Shown here piece by piece: positions 23,377 to 34,249 of a stretch of DNA of 64,000 bases. This DNA comes from Malachius bipustulatus (lineage: Eukaryota; Arthropoda; Insecta; Coleoptera; Melyridae): the NCBI GenBank assembly GCA_910589415.1, contig OU342632.1:45435341-45499340 (forward strand), written 5' to 3'. Position numbers and translations under genes: made by a program. The notes beneath the pieces were generated by a model. That model worked only from the letters and a program-made list of their open reading frames with translations. It was not told the origin of the DNA and did not search any database. Position 1 is the stretch's first letter. The number at the start of each line of letters is the position of its first letter.

Positions 23377-23446
23377 TTCTACCATCCATCAATATACAGT
23401 AGAATTTTATAAAACATTAGTGTTTTATTCATAATCAATAAATAAA

Positions 23447-24159
23447 CAGAAGAAATAATTGAATATTATTCATTTTGAATGTTTATTTTGTGTTCACTGT
23501 TTTTTTTTTTAATTTGCAATAAAAATAATAAATAAATACACTCTCTTTGTGAGCTTTTAATTTTTTTGAAGAGCAGGTCAGAGACTCTATGACCATTAAT
23601 TTCCTATTGAACATGCAATATACATTTTATACAACATTCGTTTTAATCATTTTATTTATCAAGCGTATATTATTGTTATTGAGTATTTAATATTTTGAGA
23701 AGCATGTAAATTTTAAAACGGGCATTCATTATATTTATCGAGCTGCATGTTTTGAATAAATTAACTAGAAAATGTAATAAACATTGGGAATAAAATATCA
23801 AGCATATAATTTTAACCGATTTTGTTTTTTGTTATTCGCAGTTCAAATGAAAAATATTTTATTGTTTTTTGTTGATAAAAATATTATTCTAAATTTTCAC
23901 CCAATAAAAGGCATTGAAAAAAACTGAAAAAAATCGTAATTATTGAAACTCTATAGACCTGCCACACGTTTTCGGTCACGGAATTAAAATCGTTTTCGGG
24001 GTAATATCATTAGAGTTTACTTGCCTACATGAGAGTAAGTATGAGAAAACAACTGCAAAAAAATATCCGGCTGAAAATCTAAAAGTAAAAAAAAATCCGA
24101 AAGTACCTACTTATTTATGGCAAACGTTTTCAACAGGTGATTGTGGTCTAGTGGACAAG
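23447..24159. other. Unassigned AT-rich interval
   Basis: No gene, RNA or repeat boundary supported. Confidence 0.3.
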
Positions 24160-24264
24160 TTCCTAGTAGACTAGAAGACCTGGCAGCCGCAAGGTGCTAT
24201 GATGGTACCTCCGACTGGAATTTTGTGAGGTGGTTGGCGAAACCAGCAAAATGTATCATCCGCA

Positions 24265-25503
24265 GGAATGGGAGAGGCAAGACTGGCACGACTAAGGCTG
24301 CAAGAAGAACCAAGGGGCAAATATGCGGAACTTGGACACAATAGAATCAAAAACTATGTGGAAGTGGACCTGCTAGATGCAAACACAGACCACATGGCTC
24401 CAAAATTCAAATTCCACAAGAGCTTTGAGGTGAGCATCAAAGCTCCAGAGGAATGGAATGAGCCCACAGACAGCAACAGGCTGGTCGGAACAACCTGGTA
24501 CATTGACGGGTCAAAGACCGACCAAGGAACTGGAGCTGGCATATACAATGAGTTGGACAATACTCAACACACCATATCTCTTGGGCAGTGGGCAACTGTA
24601 TTTCAATCGGAAATATACGCTATGCTACACTGCGCGAGCATAAACAATAAGAGGGCCTACAAAAATAGACGGATCAATATATTAACAGATAGTCAGGCGG
24701 TTCTGAGGGCTATAGAAAGCCCCAAGATAACGTCCAGACTACTGTGGGAATGCAGTGAGAATCTCGAAACCCTGGCAGAACGCAATAAGGTAACCTTGAT
24801 GTGGGTACCAGGACATAGAGAAATCACAGGCAATGAAAAAGCCGACGAGCTAGCAAGAAGAGGATCCTCGACTAAATACATTGGCCCAGAACCTGCCCTG
24901 GGAGTACCAAAAAGTACAGCACGGGGTCAGGTTAATATATGGGTCAAAGAAAAACACAAAATATATTGGGACAAAAGGACCAAACACCAACATGGGAAAG
25001 CCTTTATCAAAGGACCCATAAAAAAGACAACTGAAGAACTACTATTACTTAGCAGGAATCAGTTACGCATTACAGTGGGATTACTAACGGGACATATTGC
25101 CCTAAAAGAACACTTAAATAAAATAGGACTGTTCAATGGAGACCTAAGTTGCCGAGAATGCAATAGGGCCCAGAAGACAGCAAAACATGTACTGTGTGAA
25201 TGCGAGGCTCTGGATCGCAGAAGACAGGAGATATACGGACAACAAAAAATGCGTCCGGAAGAATATGAAACTCATTCAGTAACGGGGCTGCACAAGTTAG
25301 TTCAGGGAACCAGACTGATGGAATGGGTGTCATGAAGCAAAAGGGGGTGCACAATAAGCCCATGAGGCTGAGGTGCTTCCGGTGACCAAGAATCAGACGG
25401 CCCTCGAAAGGAGGGGGTTTTAGTGGGTGGGACTCCCACATAACCCAATGCATGGGTATCCATAATGGATTTACCCTCCTTTTTCAAAAAAAAAAAAAAA
25501 AAA
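24265..25503 (+). mobile_element. 5'-truncated LINE with poly(A) and target duplication
   Basis: Inserted into the foldback element. The 10-bp repeat ATCATCCGCA stands on both sides (24255-24264 and 25504-25513), and the 3' end is an A-tract of about 18 (25486-25503). It contains only the end of ORF2 (RNase H and tail) and about 150 bases of 3' UTR. Clean ends indicate a young insertion. Confidence 0.85.
24268..25335 (+). CDS. LINE ORF2 C-terminal part: RNase H and cysteine motif (355 codons open)
   Basis: Residues about 74-200 form a type I RNase H domain with all acidic catalytic positions present: D80 (YIDGSK), E115 (QSEIYA), D141 (LTDSQA) and D193 (NEKADELARR), plus the WVPGH histidine at 183. 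A tail follows with LTGHIALKEHLNKIG and a CREC ... H ... CEC cysteine-histidine motif, common in I/R1/Loa-type non-LTR retrotransposons (clade not resolved). The ATG at 24268 is internal to the original protein; endonuclease and reverse transcriptase are missing because of 5' truncation. The open frame reflects recent insertion, not host function. Confidence 0.85.
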   Translation: MGEARLARLRLQEEPRGKYAELGHNRIKNYVEVDLLDANTDHMAPKFKFHKSFEVSIKAPEEWNEPTDSNRLVGTTWYIDGSKTDQGTGAGIYNELDNTQHTISLGQWATVFQSEIYAMLHCASINNKRAYKNRRINILTDSQAVLRAIESPKITSRLLWECSENLETLAERNKVTLMWVPGHREITGNEKADELARRGSSTKYIGPEPALGVPKSTARGQVNIWVKEKHKIYWDKRTKHQHGKAFIKGPIKKTTEELLLLSRNQLRITVGLLTGHIALKEHLNKIGLFNGDLSCRECNRAQKTAKHVLCECEALDRRRQEIYGQQKMRPEEYETHSVTGLHKLVQGTRLMEWVS

Positions 25504-26108
25504 ATCATCCGCAAGGACTTAAGTCAAAACCCCTGCAAAAGACACGTCAGACGGCTCATAGTCGAAAACGATTTTACTTGAAAAATGTTCGTACCTCTCC
25601 TGATCAAAATTTACGGATTACCTGTTGAACGTCATAAATGAAGTATGCAATTCGTCAGATGTATCACTCCTACAGTGGGGTCAGAAACCCTCAAATCTGT
25701 AAATAAAAAAGTTCTTATGTCGTCTCCGTCTGACGTTTCTGACATTGATAAGTGTAAAAATGTCAGACGGAGGTGACAAAAGAAAATTTTTGAAAAAACA
25801 ATACATATTTTATAAGCACTGACCAAGCCGTCTGACGAATTACATACTTCATCATCATCTATGTATGACCTTCAAACAGGTAACACGTACATTTTTTTGA
25901 GCAAAATTTTTTTTCGACTTTAAGACGTCTGATGTGTCTTTTGCAGTTGTTTTGAGTTGAATTCTTGCGGACGACAAATCTTGATAGTTCCGCCAACCAC
26001 CTCAGAAAATTTCAGCCGGAGGTACCATCATAGCATCTCGCGGCCGCCAACTTTCCGTCTATGAACTCCTATGCTAACCTTTTTTTCTTCTACACAAAAT
26101 TTTTCCCA

Positions 26109-26526
26109 ATATAGTCCAATAAAGTCTAAAAAGTCATACGTATCGATTAAGAATACACGTCCTTTTGATAGTTCGATTTATTTTGTTTCATATACGTGGT
26201 TTTTATAGTAACCGTCCAGTTTGTCTAAACACTCTATCCCGCATAAATAAGTATACGTCAACATTGGTTTTGAATGAGAATTAAATGCACTACACAGAGG
26301 ATAGAGTGTCATTACGAGAATAAATTTCATGTAGTTGTCAGTGGCTCTCAAACTGACGTAAGCGGTTCAATTCATTGTTTGAATGATTCCTTCAATAATT
26401 TACGCTCGTTCACAACTTGACATTTAACTGTTTGACATTTTCTGGTAAAATTAAAAATATTAATTCGGACGGTTAGTGTGACGTCACATCTGACTTTTTA
26501 AACTTAATCCTACTATAAAAATATTG
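26109..26526. mobile_element. TIR element related to the one at 52216-53453
   Basis: Left CCAATATAGT...AAAGTCTAAAAAGTCATACG is mirrored by GACTTTTTAAACTTAATC...ACTATAAAAATATTGG. The interior (GTCCAGTTTGTCTAAACACT, CGTCAACATTGGTTTTGAAT) matches, inverted, both flanks of the composite element at 52216-53453, so this copy shows that family without the nested insertion. It is noncoding. Confidence 0.6.
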
Positions 26527-27408
26527 GTTTTGATATTTAGAAATATTGCCAAGACTCAGGCGATTGCCATAGCAACCTATGAACAAGTAGAATTATCGAT
26601 AAATTTATCAACTTGCATTCTCTCTTCCTTCCTTTAAATAAATATCATATTGCAAACAGCGTTATTTGATATATCAAATGGGTGTAATAACGTATCCGGA
26701 AGCGGGGTTAGCCGTGGAGTTTCAATAATTACGTGTTTTTTCAGATTATGATGATTTTTTATTGGGTGAAATTTTAGAATAAACTGAACTAAAATAATAC
26801 GAGTAAACTGAGGGTAGGTACTGTACTTTTTTTAATCCATTTCATAAGGAACATTCTTCATCTGTGAACATTTTTCATCTGTTCTAGAAAGTTTATACAT
26901 AACGTTTCAGCTGATATCTCTTGAATCTAGAATAATTTTAGAATGAGGTGAGGCTCAAAACGCACAGTGAGTCAGTCTTCTAGTTAGTGAAGTGAGAGTT
27001 GTTTGGAATTTGCATTTGAAGTGAGTTGGAGAAGGGACAAGCGATTGTACAAATGTACATTAAGCGAGTACTGAGTGAAGGATTTGAGACAGTATCTATG
27101 TAGTAGTTTATTAAGAAGAATTGGTGGTCTTATTTGAAGAGTATTGTAATGTAAATATAGACTGAGCTTTATATATTTATTGTAAGATTGTAAGATTATT
27201 AAGATACTATAATGATTAAGACCTATTATTAAGATCAATAAAGTGAGTTTCGTGACAATATAAACCAATAAATTAAATTTTCATTTGCTTGCCTTAAAAG
27301 TTAAATCACAAAATCATATACCATAACCTTCCCCTTTAATATTAAAGTGTCAGGGCGGTGATAAAAAATTCAGCATCAATAAATTAAAATCGTTTTTGAA
27401 AACAAGCG

Positions 27409-29214
27409 CTAGCATTTAAATTCGATAATGAACACTGTAATGGCTATGAAACATCCAAGTAATAATAATAAAAAAACAGGATAAATCTCGGTAAGGCTAA
27501 TAGATCTTGAACTTTGACTTATGTCTCTAAATGTATCTGCATACGCAGAATCCAACATAGATTGAATATTTTTATAATTAAAAGTCAAAATCCTTTGTTT
27601 AATCCCGGATTCATAATATCGAGTTAATACTTTATCCATAAGTTGAAAAGCTGGATGCCCTTTGGAGAAAATCATGCGAATTTGTATTTTTCTAACAACT
27701 TTTTTCATAGGATAAAGTAGAGGACGTCCATCTTCGTTTATGTACCCAAAAGGTAAATTTACCCTTAATCCTTCATAATTAAAAGTTGTCACCATATCTC
27801 TTTTGAAAGCTGTTCTGTTCAAGCATACAAATGAAGTGTCGCATTCAATATATTTTCTGGCAATGATTCTCTGGGTTTCACTTGGCGAAGACGAAAAATA
27901 TGATAGGTGTGCTTTTAACGTACCAAATTTCAAGCCAGCTTCTATGGCCCCTTCGATCGTTGTCACTTGTTTTTCATACAAGATACCTGACTGAGCACTT
28001 GTGACGGTGGAATTGTAAAAGGTTGTAATTATTATTGAAAAAAACATGAAAGTTGCGAACAAAAGTCTTCCAGAAAATCTCCTTGTACAATGAGGGAAAG
28101 AGTATCCCAGAAAAATTAGATAGGAATAGAGCATCGCATTATTTTTACTTAAATGCGTGTCATTGGCGTTTAAATGAACCAGGTATAACATGATCGTTAA
28201 AATTATGAGACATATCCCTATTATGCACCACATTTTGAAAGACAGTACAGTGAACAACTTTTTCCAGGGTGGAATTTTCTTCGCAGATGGTGCTACCCAT
28301 ACTGATTTATCTTCTAAATAATCATGGGGTAAATCAAAGTCGTAAAAGAAGTACGGACTCGTTGACCAAATACTTCCAATTAATATATCACATTTCTTAT
28401 CGATAAGTTGCATGAATGATGGGACGTAGGTGTCATTCACGACATCCAGAGTAAGGGGGAATTCGTCTAAATATTTTTTCTTGAATCCTAAATCTTTTTG
28501 CAGTTCTTCCAATAAGAACACAAGTAAACCAGATGGTCGCTCAAGATCACGAAGATTAGAAAATGCTCCTGTATACATCCAACCAACTGTGATGGTAGTA
28601 TTATTCAACGACTGGAGGAGTTTAACTTGAAATAACTTCATGCTTATTAACTGATTTTCATTTTCACAGACACATTTAAAATCTACTTTACTGTTTATAA
28701 CAGATATATTCTGATAGATAAATGTATCATAAGAGAAGATTTTAATTTTGCCGTTCTCATTTTTCACAAAGACAACTTTTTTAATATAAAGCTTCCATAT
28801 TTCCTTTAAAATATCTTCATCAATATGATCTAAGGTTATCAGAAAATGGGCGTCAGGATTAAAACTCCTTGTCTTCCCGAGACTACGGATCATTTCAGTG
28901 AAATTTTTATTTGAAGAATTGATTATGTATCCATCCACAAATCTAATTTTATTCAACATCATGGTGCAGGTATGGTCAAGATGGCACTGCATAACGGTTA
29001 GATTTATGTTGAAATCAATATTTACAGCTACCGGAACTTTAATTTCATTAAAATAATGATTAAGTATGAGATTTGCACAAACTTGAAGGTGGTTATTATC
29101 ATTCATGAAGTTAACTTCAATCATACCCAAGGTGACATGGTCATTCCAGTTATAAAATATGACCCAGCTAGCCAGAATTGCTTTAAAGAATGTTTTCTCT
29201 GTCATAATTACCAT
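27409..29214 (-). CDS. Divergent ionotropic receptor, intact, single exon (601 aa)
   Basis: Complete intronless ORF with the full IR layout: hydrophobic leader in the first 25 or so residues; N-terminal domain with CHLDHTC cysteines; S1 from about 200 (TITVGWMYTGAFSNLRD, GLLVFLLEEL); PPWKKLFTV before M1 (MWCIIGICLIILTIMLYLV); pore loop; M2 (FATFMFFSIIITTFYNST); S2 with CLNRTAFKRDMVTT and EDGRPLLYPM; M3 (YPVFLLLLLGCFIAITVFII). It is the functional twin of the pseudogene at 7942-10097 and a paralogue of 845-2659. The start could be the ATG at 29214 or the second at 29205; the latter is the one shared with the pseudogene. Presumed chemosensory cation channel subunit; ligand unknown. Confidence 0.93.
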   Translation of the reverse strand: MVIMTEKTFFKAILASWVIFYNWNDHVTLGMIEVNFMNDNNHLQVCANLILNHYFNEIKVPVAVNIDFNINLTVMQCHLDHTCTMMLNKIRFVDGYIINSSNKNFTEMIRSLGKTRSFNPDAHFLITLDHIDEDILKEIWKLYIKKVVFVKNENGKIKIFSYDTFIYQNISVINSKVDFKCVCENENQLISMKLFQVKLLQSLNNTTITVGWMYTGAFSNLRDLERPSGLLVFLLEELQKDLGFKKKYLDEFPLTLDVVNDTYVPSFMQLIDKKCDILIGSIWSTSPYFFYDFDLPHDYLEDKSVWVAPSAKKIPPWKKLFTVLSFKMWCIIGICLIILTIMLYLVHLNANDTHLSKNNAMLYSYLIFLGYSFPHCTRRFSGRLLFATFMFFSIIITTFYNSTVTSAQSGILYEKQVTTIEGAIEAGLKFGTLKAHLSYFSSSPSETQRIIARKYIECDTSFVCLNRTAFKRDMVTTFNYEGLRVNLPFGYINEDGRPLLYPMKKVVRKIQIRMIFSKGHPAFQLMDKVLTRYYESGIKQRILTFNYKNIQSMLDSAYADTFRDISQSSRSISLTEIYPVFLLLLLGCFIAITVFIIEFKC

Positions 29215-29233
29215 AAAAATTTGAAGTGACTTT
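29215..29233 (-). promoter_or_regulatory. Conserved IR 5' leader
   Basis: AAAAATTTGAAGTGACTTT directly upstream of the ATG, also before the two other IRs in the window. It marks the right limit of the duplicated block. Confidence 0.3.
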
Positions 29234-30527
29234 CGTAGGTACAGTGCTAAGCCGGGGAGCTAAGCGACAACACAGGCGAAGCGCGTTTGGACACTACCAT
29301 GGACAATAACAATACCACGTTTGGACGATAATATTTTGATAGCTGTTGTAGGTAGATTTTTGAATAAAATCGTGGAGAAATAGCGTCTTTATCTCTTGTA
29401 AAATTACCTTTATTTACTTGGACGCTCCAAAGCTTGCCTACGGTTTGTGTTGAAAGTTTATTTATTATTTATAATATATTATATTATAATATATTATATC
29501 TATATTATTAATCACTTCTTTTTACGTCAATATCTAAGGCCGGACGACGTGCCGGGAGCATATTGAAGCTGTGAGAAATGATTTTGGCGACCACAGCGAA
29601 GCAACTAATTACATTTAATTTTATAATGAATGCGTTTAAATGCAAGTGCTCATGTCGGGCTAGGGAACACAGCAAAGCTTTTTTTCTGATCAATGATAAG
29701 AACGGACACACATAATTTTGCTTTAATTGTTTATAAAGAGTGCACTGCTAAAAACGCATAGGTAGCTAGTTCTAGTACTTTATAATATTGTACTTACCTC
29801 AATTATTTTACCGGGTGGATCATCTAACGTGTCTATTTTTAACATTTTCGAAACGAAGAATCTCAAAGAAAATCTATTTAACCATACAAATATTCACGGT
29901 TTCAAGACCTGTATTAAGTAAAATTATTTTCAGCAGAAGAAACAACTTCGTTATTTTAAAGAGAACATGCTGTATACAACAAATGAAGATCGACATTATC
30001 AATTTTAGAAGCAGCTTCCATTGAAAAGAGCTCTAAATGTTGGAAAACGGTGTACATATGTCCCTAATACATATATCATAACTTTTAATCTAAGTAGGTA
30101 GGTACCTACTTATCTTATGGTGAAAAATAAGTATGTAATTACAACTGATAAGGTACACTTACATTATTGAGATGTAAAAATATTGAAATGAATTATGTAG
30201 AAATAGATAATAATTCTAAATATTAATAAATATAAATAATAAATAATAAATAATAAATAAATAAAATATTAAATAATAGACTCATCCTAATAATTATTAT
30301 AAACCTAAATTTTATTCTAACTCCAAGAAAGATTCTGGTTCTCTAGATTCTGGTGAAAAATATTCTGCAATTTTTTTAATTAATATTTTTTTCAAACGCC
30401 AGATTTTTATCAGCCTAATAGGATTAGCTCACAATAGGATATCACATGAAAAATTAAAATAAAGAATTTAACATTAAAATTAAATCGTCTTCCGATTTTT
30501 TCAGCCATTTTCAACATAAATGTCAAT
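29234..30527. other. Unassigned AT-rich interval
   Basis: No gene supported. It includes TA-rich palindromic tracts (about 29460-29510) and an (AATAAATA)n-like tract at 30217-30270. Confidence 0.35.
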
Positions 30528-31178
30528 CTAGCTTGTGGCCATCTCGAATCCGTCAAGACATGAAAAATATCTGTGACGGCTCCTGAGATATCCTGCAAAA
30601 ACTGAAAAATCGAGATTTCTTATTTTTTCTACATATATCTTTTTTATTATTGGAGATAAGTAAATAATTTTTTGTGGGCTTACATAAAGTCGAAAAACGT
30701 CAACATTTGCAAAATACACCGAAATAGTGCTTGTCTTATGGTTTTTTTTTTTAATTTATCTATGAAATTCGGTCTAAAAAGATGTCTTTTCTTTAAAGAA
30801 AAAAGAAGAATAAAAATATTTTAAATTTATTTTTTTGAAGTTTAACAATTTTTAGTTCTTATTATTTTTTTATACCGAACAACATAAAAAAAACAATATG
30901 GTGGCCATAAGAAAAACAAAAGTTGACTATGAAAATTCTGGGATCTAGTCGGCTTTTGAACATTTTTGAAATGTCAGATGGGTAGCACTTGCCGACTTAT
31001 GTAAGCCCACAAAAATTTATTTATTAATCTCCAAGATAAAGATATGGAATATAAATAAAAAAGATATGGAAAAAATAAGAAATCTCGATTTTTCAGATTG
31101 TTCAGGATATTTCAGGAACGGTCACAGATATTTTGTATGTCTCGACTGATTCGAGATGGCCACAAAATTGCGCTTCTT
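30528..31178. mobile_element. Inverted-repeat element
   Basis: Left arm (GTGGCCATCTCGAATCCGTC ... GTGGGCTTACATAA) and right arm (TTATGTAAGCCCAC ... GATTCGAGATGGCCAC) pair over about 170 bases around a ~290-bp centre. Related partial copies lie at about 47225-47545 and around 48300-48405 plus 50384-50600. The centre (ACAACATAAAAAAAACAATA, then AAGAAAAACAAAAG) gives the empty site for composite repeat copy C. It is noncoding. Confidence 0.65.
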
Positions 31179-31527
31179 TAAACTTGTTTAACCGCTGTAT
31201 CTGTTAGCGTTAGGAAATAGCAATATAGAGAAGGATATATGATGCACCCTGTATATGACAATAACCAGATTAAAGTTATACACAAAACTGGAAAACGAAA
31301 AAGCAGCACCATAACAAGTTTTATTAGAGACATTATATATTAGTTGCTGAATAAAATTAAGCAGAAGGTCATCATAGCTCCCAATTACCAAATTTTTTTA
31401 CATTGCCTACCAACAAAACTGTAGCTATAGTTTATATTGAAGATAACCTTGCAAATTCCTACTCAAAATGATATTCTAGAAAAATTCTGTAAAAAATTAA
31501 TTAATTAAAAATTTAAAATGAACTGAC

Positions 31528-33195
31528 TTGCTTGGTGAAAACGTTCAAGTTTAAGCAGTTATCTTCCTTTCCTAAATAATACTTGAATATCATATTTGGC
31601 GATGGACATACTGCTCCGTCTCTTGTGGCATTAAAGATGCCATCCCAAGCTTCGGCAGGTTCTGGAGCCTAAAATATAATTACAATTATCTGTACATGAT
31701 TACAATAATAACCTGTACATGAGTACATAATTACAATCATTGTAATAATTTTGCTAATACCTTCCTACCAAGTATTTTTATGTTTACTGTTTATCTATTA
31801 AAATCTCTTATTATGAATTATGCATAACTTTCAATTTTTCGATAAAAAAATGTTAACAATAATTATTGAATCATTTTGGTTGTGAATAAACAAAAACGTA
31901 TTAAGTTTGTGTCTTATTAGTAAATATGACACACTTCTTAACACTCTATACCTACACTCTCCTGTTTATATTTTTCCTTCGTCCCTCACTTGGCAAATAA
32001 GAGACTTCTCCAATAAAAATTTATTACAAGAAATATGTAAAATTTTGTGAGATACACAAAATTAGGTACAGAAGAGTTTTCAATTACCTATATCTTGTTT
32101 CTTTCTAATTCACCACTTTACTACAAGATGATTGATAATAAAAAATTCAGGTCTCTTTTACGTTATTTTTCAGTGTCAGAACACAAGTACAGGATGTACC
32201 TATGGAAAATTAATTGTCGAAAAAAATGTATTATGCATTTGCGCATTATTATGATCTTTATAGCACAAGTGTGTTTTAAATGTTGCTAAGCAATACTAAG
32301 TAGAAGTATACTGGAAAATTCAAATTTATGAGCAACATAAAAATACTTATAAATATTTTTCGAGTTTCTAGCACAAAAACGAAAAGAAAAGTGTCTTCCT
32401 TGGTACGACTACTTTTTTCAGGCTATTAACTTTTAATGGCCTGAATGCGATTTTCAGTCGCGTAGGAACTAACCAAAGTCAATATGATGGAAAAAAATCC
32501 CCAAGTTCGCATGTCTATTTCAGGCAGAAGGTGTACAGATACGGATGAATTTTGATCCTCAATTATCTACCTTTTTATCTTTATTATCTTCTTTATCTCT
32601 ATATGTTCTGATACGACCAGTTGTGAGATAGGTACACCTTTCTGAAATTGACTTCATAACTTGGTTAGTCCCTATACCTATAAGCCCTTGGAGATTGCAT
32701 TTTAGTCGAAACCGGTAGAGCACTCAAAGTTAGTAGCCTAAATAATGTAGGCATACCAAAAAATACTCCTCATTATTCTATTCAACTTTACTTTTTGTTC
32801 AATAATATTAACGTTTGTTTTCTTTTTTGAACTACACATTTTGAAATATGGTCGACTTAATGATGAAAAGATACCTACTGCTAATTCCTAGAAAGATCGT
32901 TACCTACACAAAACAATGCATTTCATAACGGGTTACATACTTAAATAGTTCTTTTTACGCTTTTTTATACAGTTTTCATCAATAAATATATTCAATTTCC
33001 ACATTGATACTTATAATAAGAATCTCACTAACAATGTTCTGATTTTATAGAGCTTACTTTAAATCGAAGGTCTCCAACCGGTGCCTTCGCATAAGGAATT
33101 CCCAGGAAGGAGAAATATTTATCACCATTGTAGTCGTATCCTGTTTTTCCACGCACTTTTCCTTGACCGTCTAAATCAACTACTGGATTAACCAT
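31528..33195 (-). CDS. Carboxylesterase, N-terminal two exons only (partial gene or fragment)
   Basis: Exon 1, 33195-33058 (46 codons), starts at ATG and encodes MVNPVVDLDGQGKVRGKTGY followed by FSFLGIPYAKAPVGDLRFK. Its donor is GTAAGC. Exon 2, 31668-31528 (47 codons), follows an AG acceptor and begins APEPAEAWDGI, with ATRDGAVCPSP and GKEDNCLNLNVF; its donor is GTCAGT. Both junctions are phase 0 and the joined text reads as the standard start of an insect carboxylesterase (GIPYA.PPVG.LRF, then EDCL.LNV). No signal peptide is seen, suggesting an intracellular enzyme. The oxyanion-hole HGGGF, catalytic GxSxG and later exons are not found on the minus strand to the left, where transposons and IRs lie. 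Either the rest is beyond the window or this is a truncated copy. Confidence 0.8.
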
Positions 33196-33730
33196 CTTCG
33201 CTTCGCCACAATTATAATGATACTGACATTGAAAGTCGATGCATGGAGCAAACTAGTCTTGATACCTATACCTGTAGGGAACGTGGCAGGTTGTACAGTA
33301 GGTAGGTAATATAGTATAGTATTATAGTAAGTATAGTTGATTGTTATCAACCAATCAACCAAAACAGGGAACTTGTTTTTGGCAATATTTGTTTGCAAAA
33401 ATCACGGAACATTTTTAATGCATATTTTTTCGCATAGCTAATTAATTAATAGTTATATAAATATAACAGTATAATTTAATTCAAGGTAAGTAGTTGTCAT
33501 ATGCATATGTGTTGAGATGAAAGTAAAAAATCAGGCAAGGCAGATTGAGCAGTAATCACAAAACAGCTTTTACCAGGCGAGTTCAATAAGCTACAACTTT
33601 TTAAGAAACACGCTATGAAATAATAAATAAATAAATATAAATTAGTAGTTTATTTCGACTGTCCAGTTATATAATGATATTAGGAATTATTTGGGATTGC
33701 AGTCAATTAAATTAAAGAACACTCTGTTTT

Positions 33731-33772
33731 CTACGCCAAGCTTTCGAATTTATTTTAATTCTTCTTCAGGGC
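33731..33772 (-). other. Hammerhead-like retroelement remnant
   Basis: On the minus strand: CTGAAGA (33769-33763), one extra base, stem GAATT / AATTC, then GAAA (33745-33742) and CTTGGCGTAG. The order matches the motif at 23332-23376, including the single extra base, but stem III and stem I do not pair well. It is a likely degenerate Penelope-like tail. Confidence 0.3.
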
Positions 33773-34249
33773 TATAGAATTTGAGATTAAAATTTAAAGT
33801 TTGTAAAAATTGTTAACCATAGGACTGTTCTTGCATACATTTACAGCAATTAACGCCAACAAAGATAAAATTACATACTAATGAAGTTCAATTTCTAATT
33901 CAGGCCGAAATGATAAAAAAAATTTATAAGTTTTTTCTTGTCTAAATGATTGACATAAAAATAACAAAAAAAAAATTATAAAAATTTTTTACGTGACGGT
34001 CACGTCACGAGAAATAGAAAAGGTCTGCGATGGATTAATTGGTTTAATTTTTTCTTGAATAGTACCATTTTTAATTCTAACAAATGCAAGCTATAAATGA
34101 ATCTAAGTACCCAGATAATTAATTATTTGTGACCCTCTGTGTTGATGAGAGCAGGTACCAGCTAACACAGAGGTATATTTTTGATTAATTATTTGCTGGA
34201 TATCGTAGTTAGTTTTATTTTATTTATTTTAGTAGGGTCTTAGTAGGGT

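Larger units (their letters stand above)
22493..23446. mobile_element. Penelope-like retroelement fragment in inverted duplicate
   Basis: Two tail fragments face away from a centre: minus arm about 22493-22909 and plus arm 22998-23446, nearly identical, with 88 extra coding bases (22910-22997) continuing the plus copy upstream. The plus frame from about 22910 to the TAA at 23175 encodes a C-terminal tail with KHPERSNFAKHLIENNHTL, then an H-C-D-H stretch and a LESLEIHRHL pattern. This is the type of tail that follows the GIY-YIG endonuclease in Penelope-like proteins (family knowledge). No reverse transcriptase remains. Each arm ends with a hammerhead-like motif. Inverted, truncated copies are usual for this class. 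Confidence 0.65.
24160..26065. mobile_element. Foldback element interrupted by a LINE
   Basis: Left arm 24160-24264 plus 25504 to about 25720 pairs with right arm about 25790-26065. The left arm GCTATGATGGTACCTCCGAC mirrors the right arm GGAGGTACCATCATAGC, and GCAAAAGACACGTCAGACG mirrors CGTCTGATGTGTCTTTTGC. The centre is a hairpin of TCCGTCTGAC / GTCAGACGGA (25726-25768). Outer ends are blurred. It is noncoding apart from the inserted LINE. Confidence 0.65.
26744..29233. repeat. Duplicated block, copy 2 (with intact IR)
   Basis: Second copy of the block at 6585-10127, without the solo LTR or the hAT MITE, so it approximates the ancestral arrangement. About 64 bases of the 3' flank are missing near 26990. 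Confidence 0.85.

Noticed and set aside
24354..25514. Minus-strand ORFs opposite the LINE
   Set aside because: Shadows of the RNase H coding frame and its 3' UTR.
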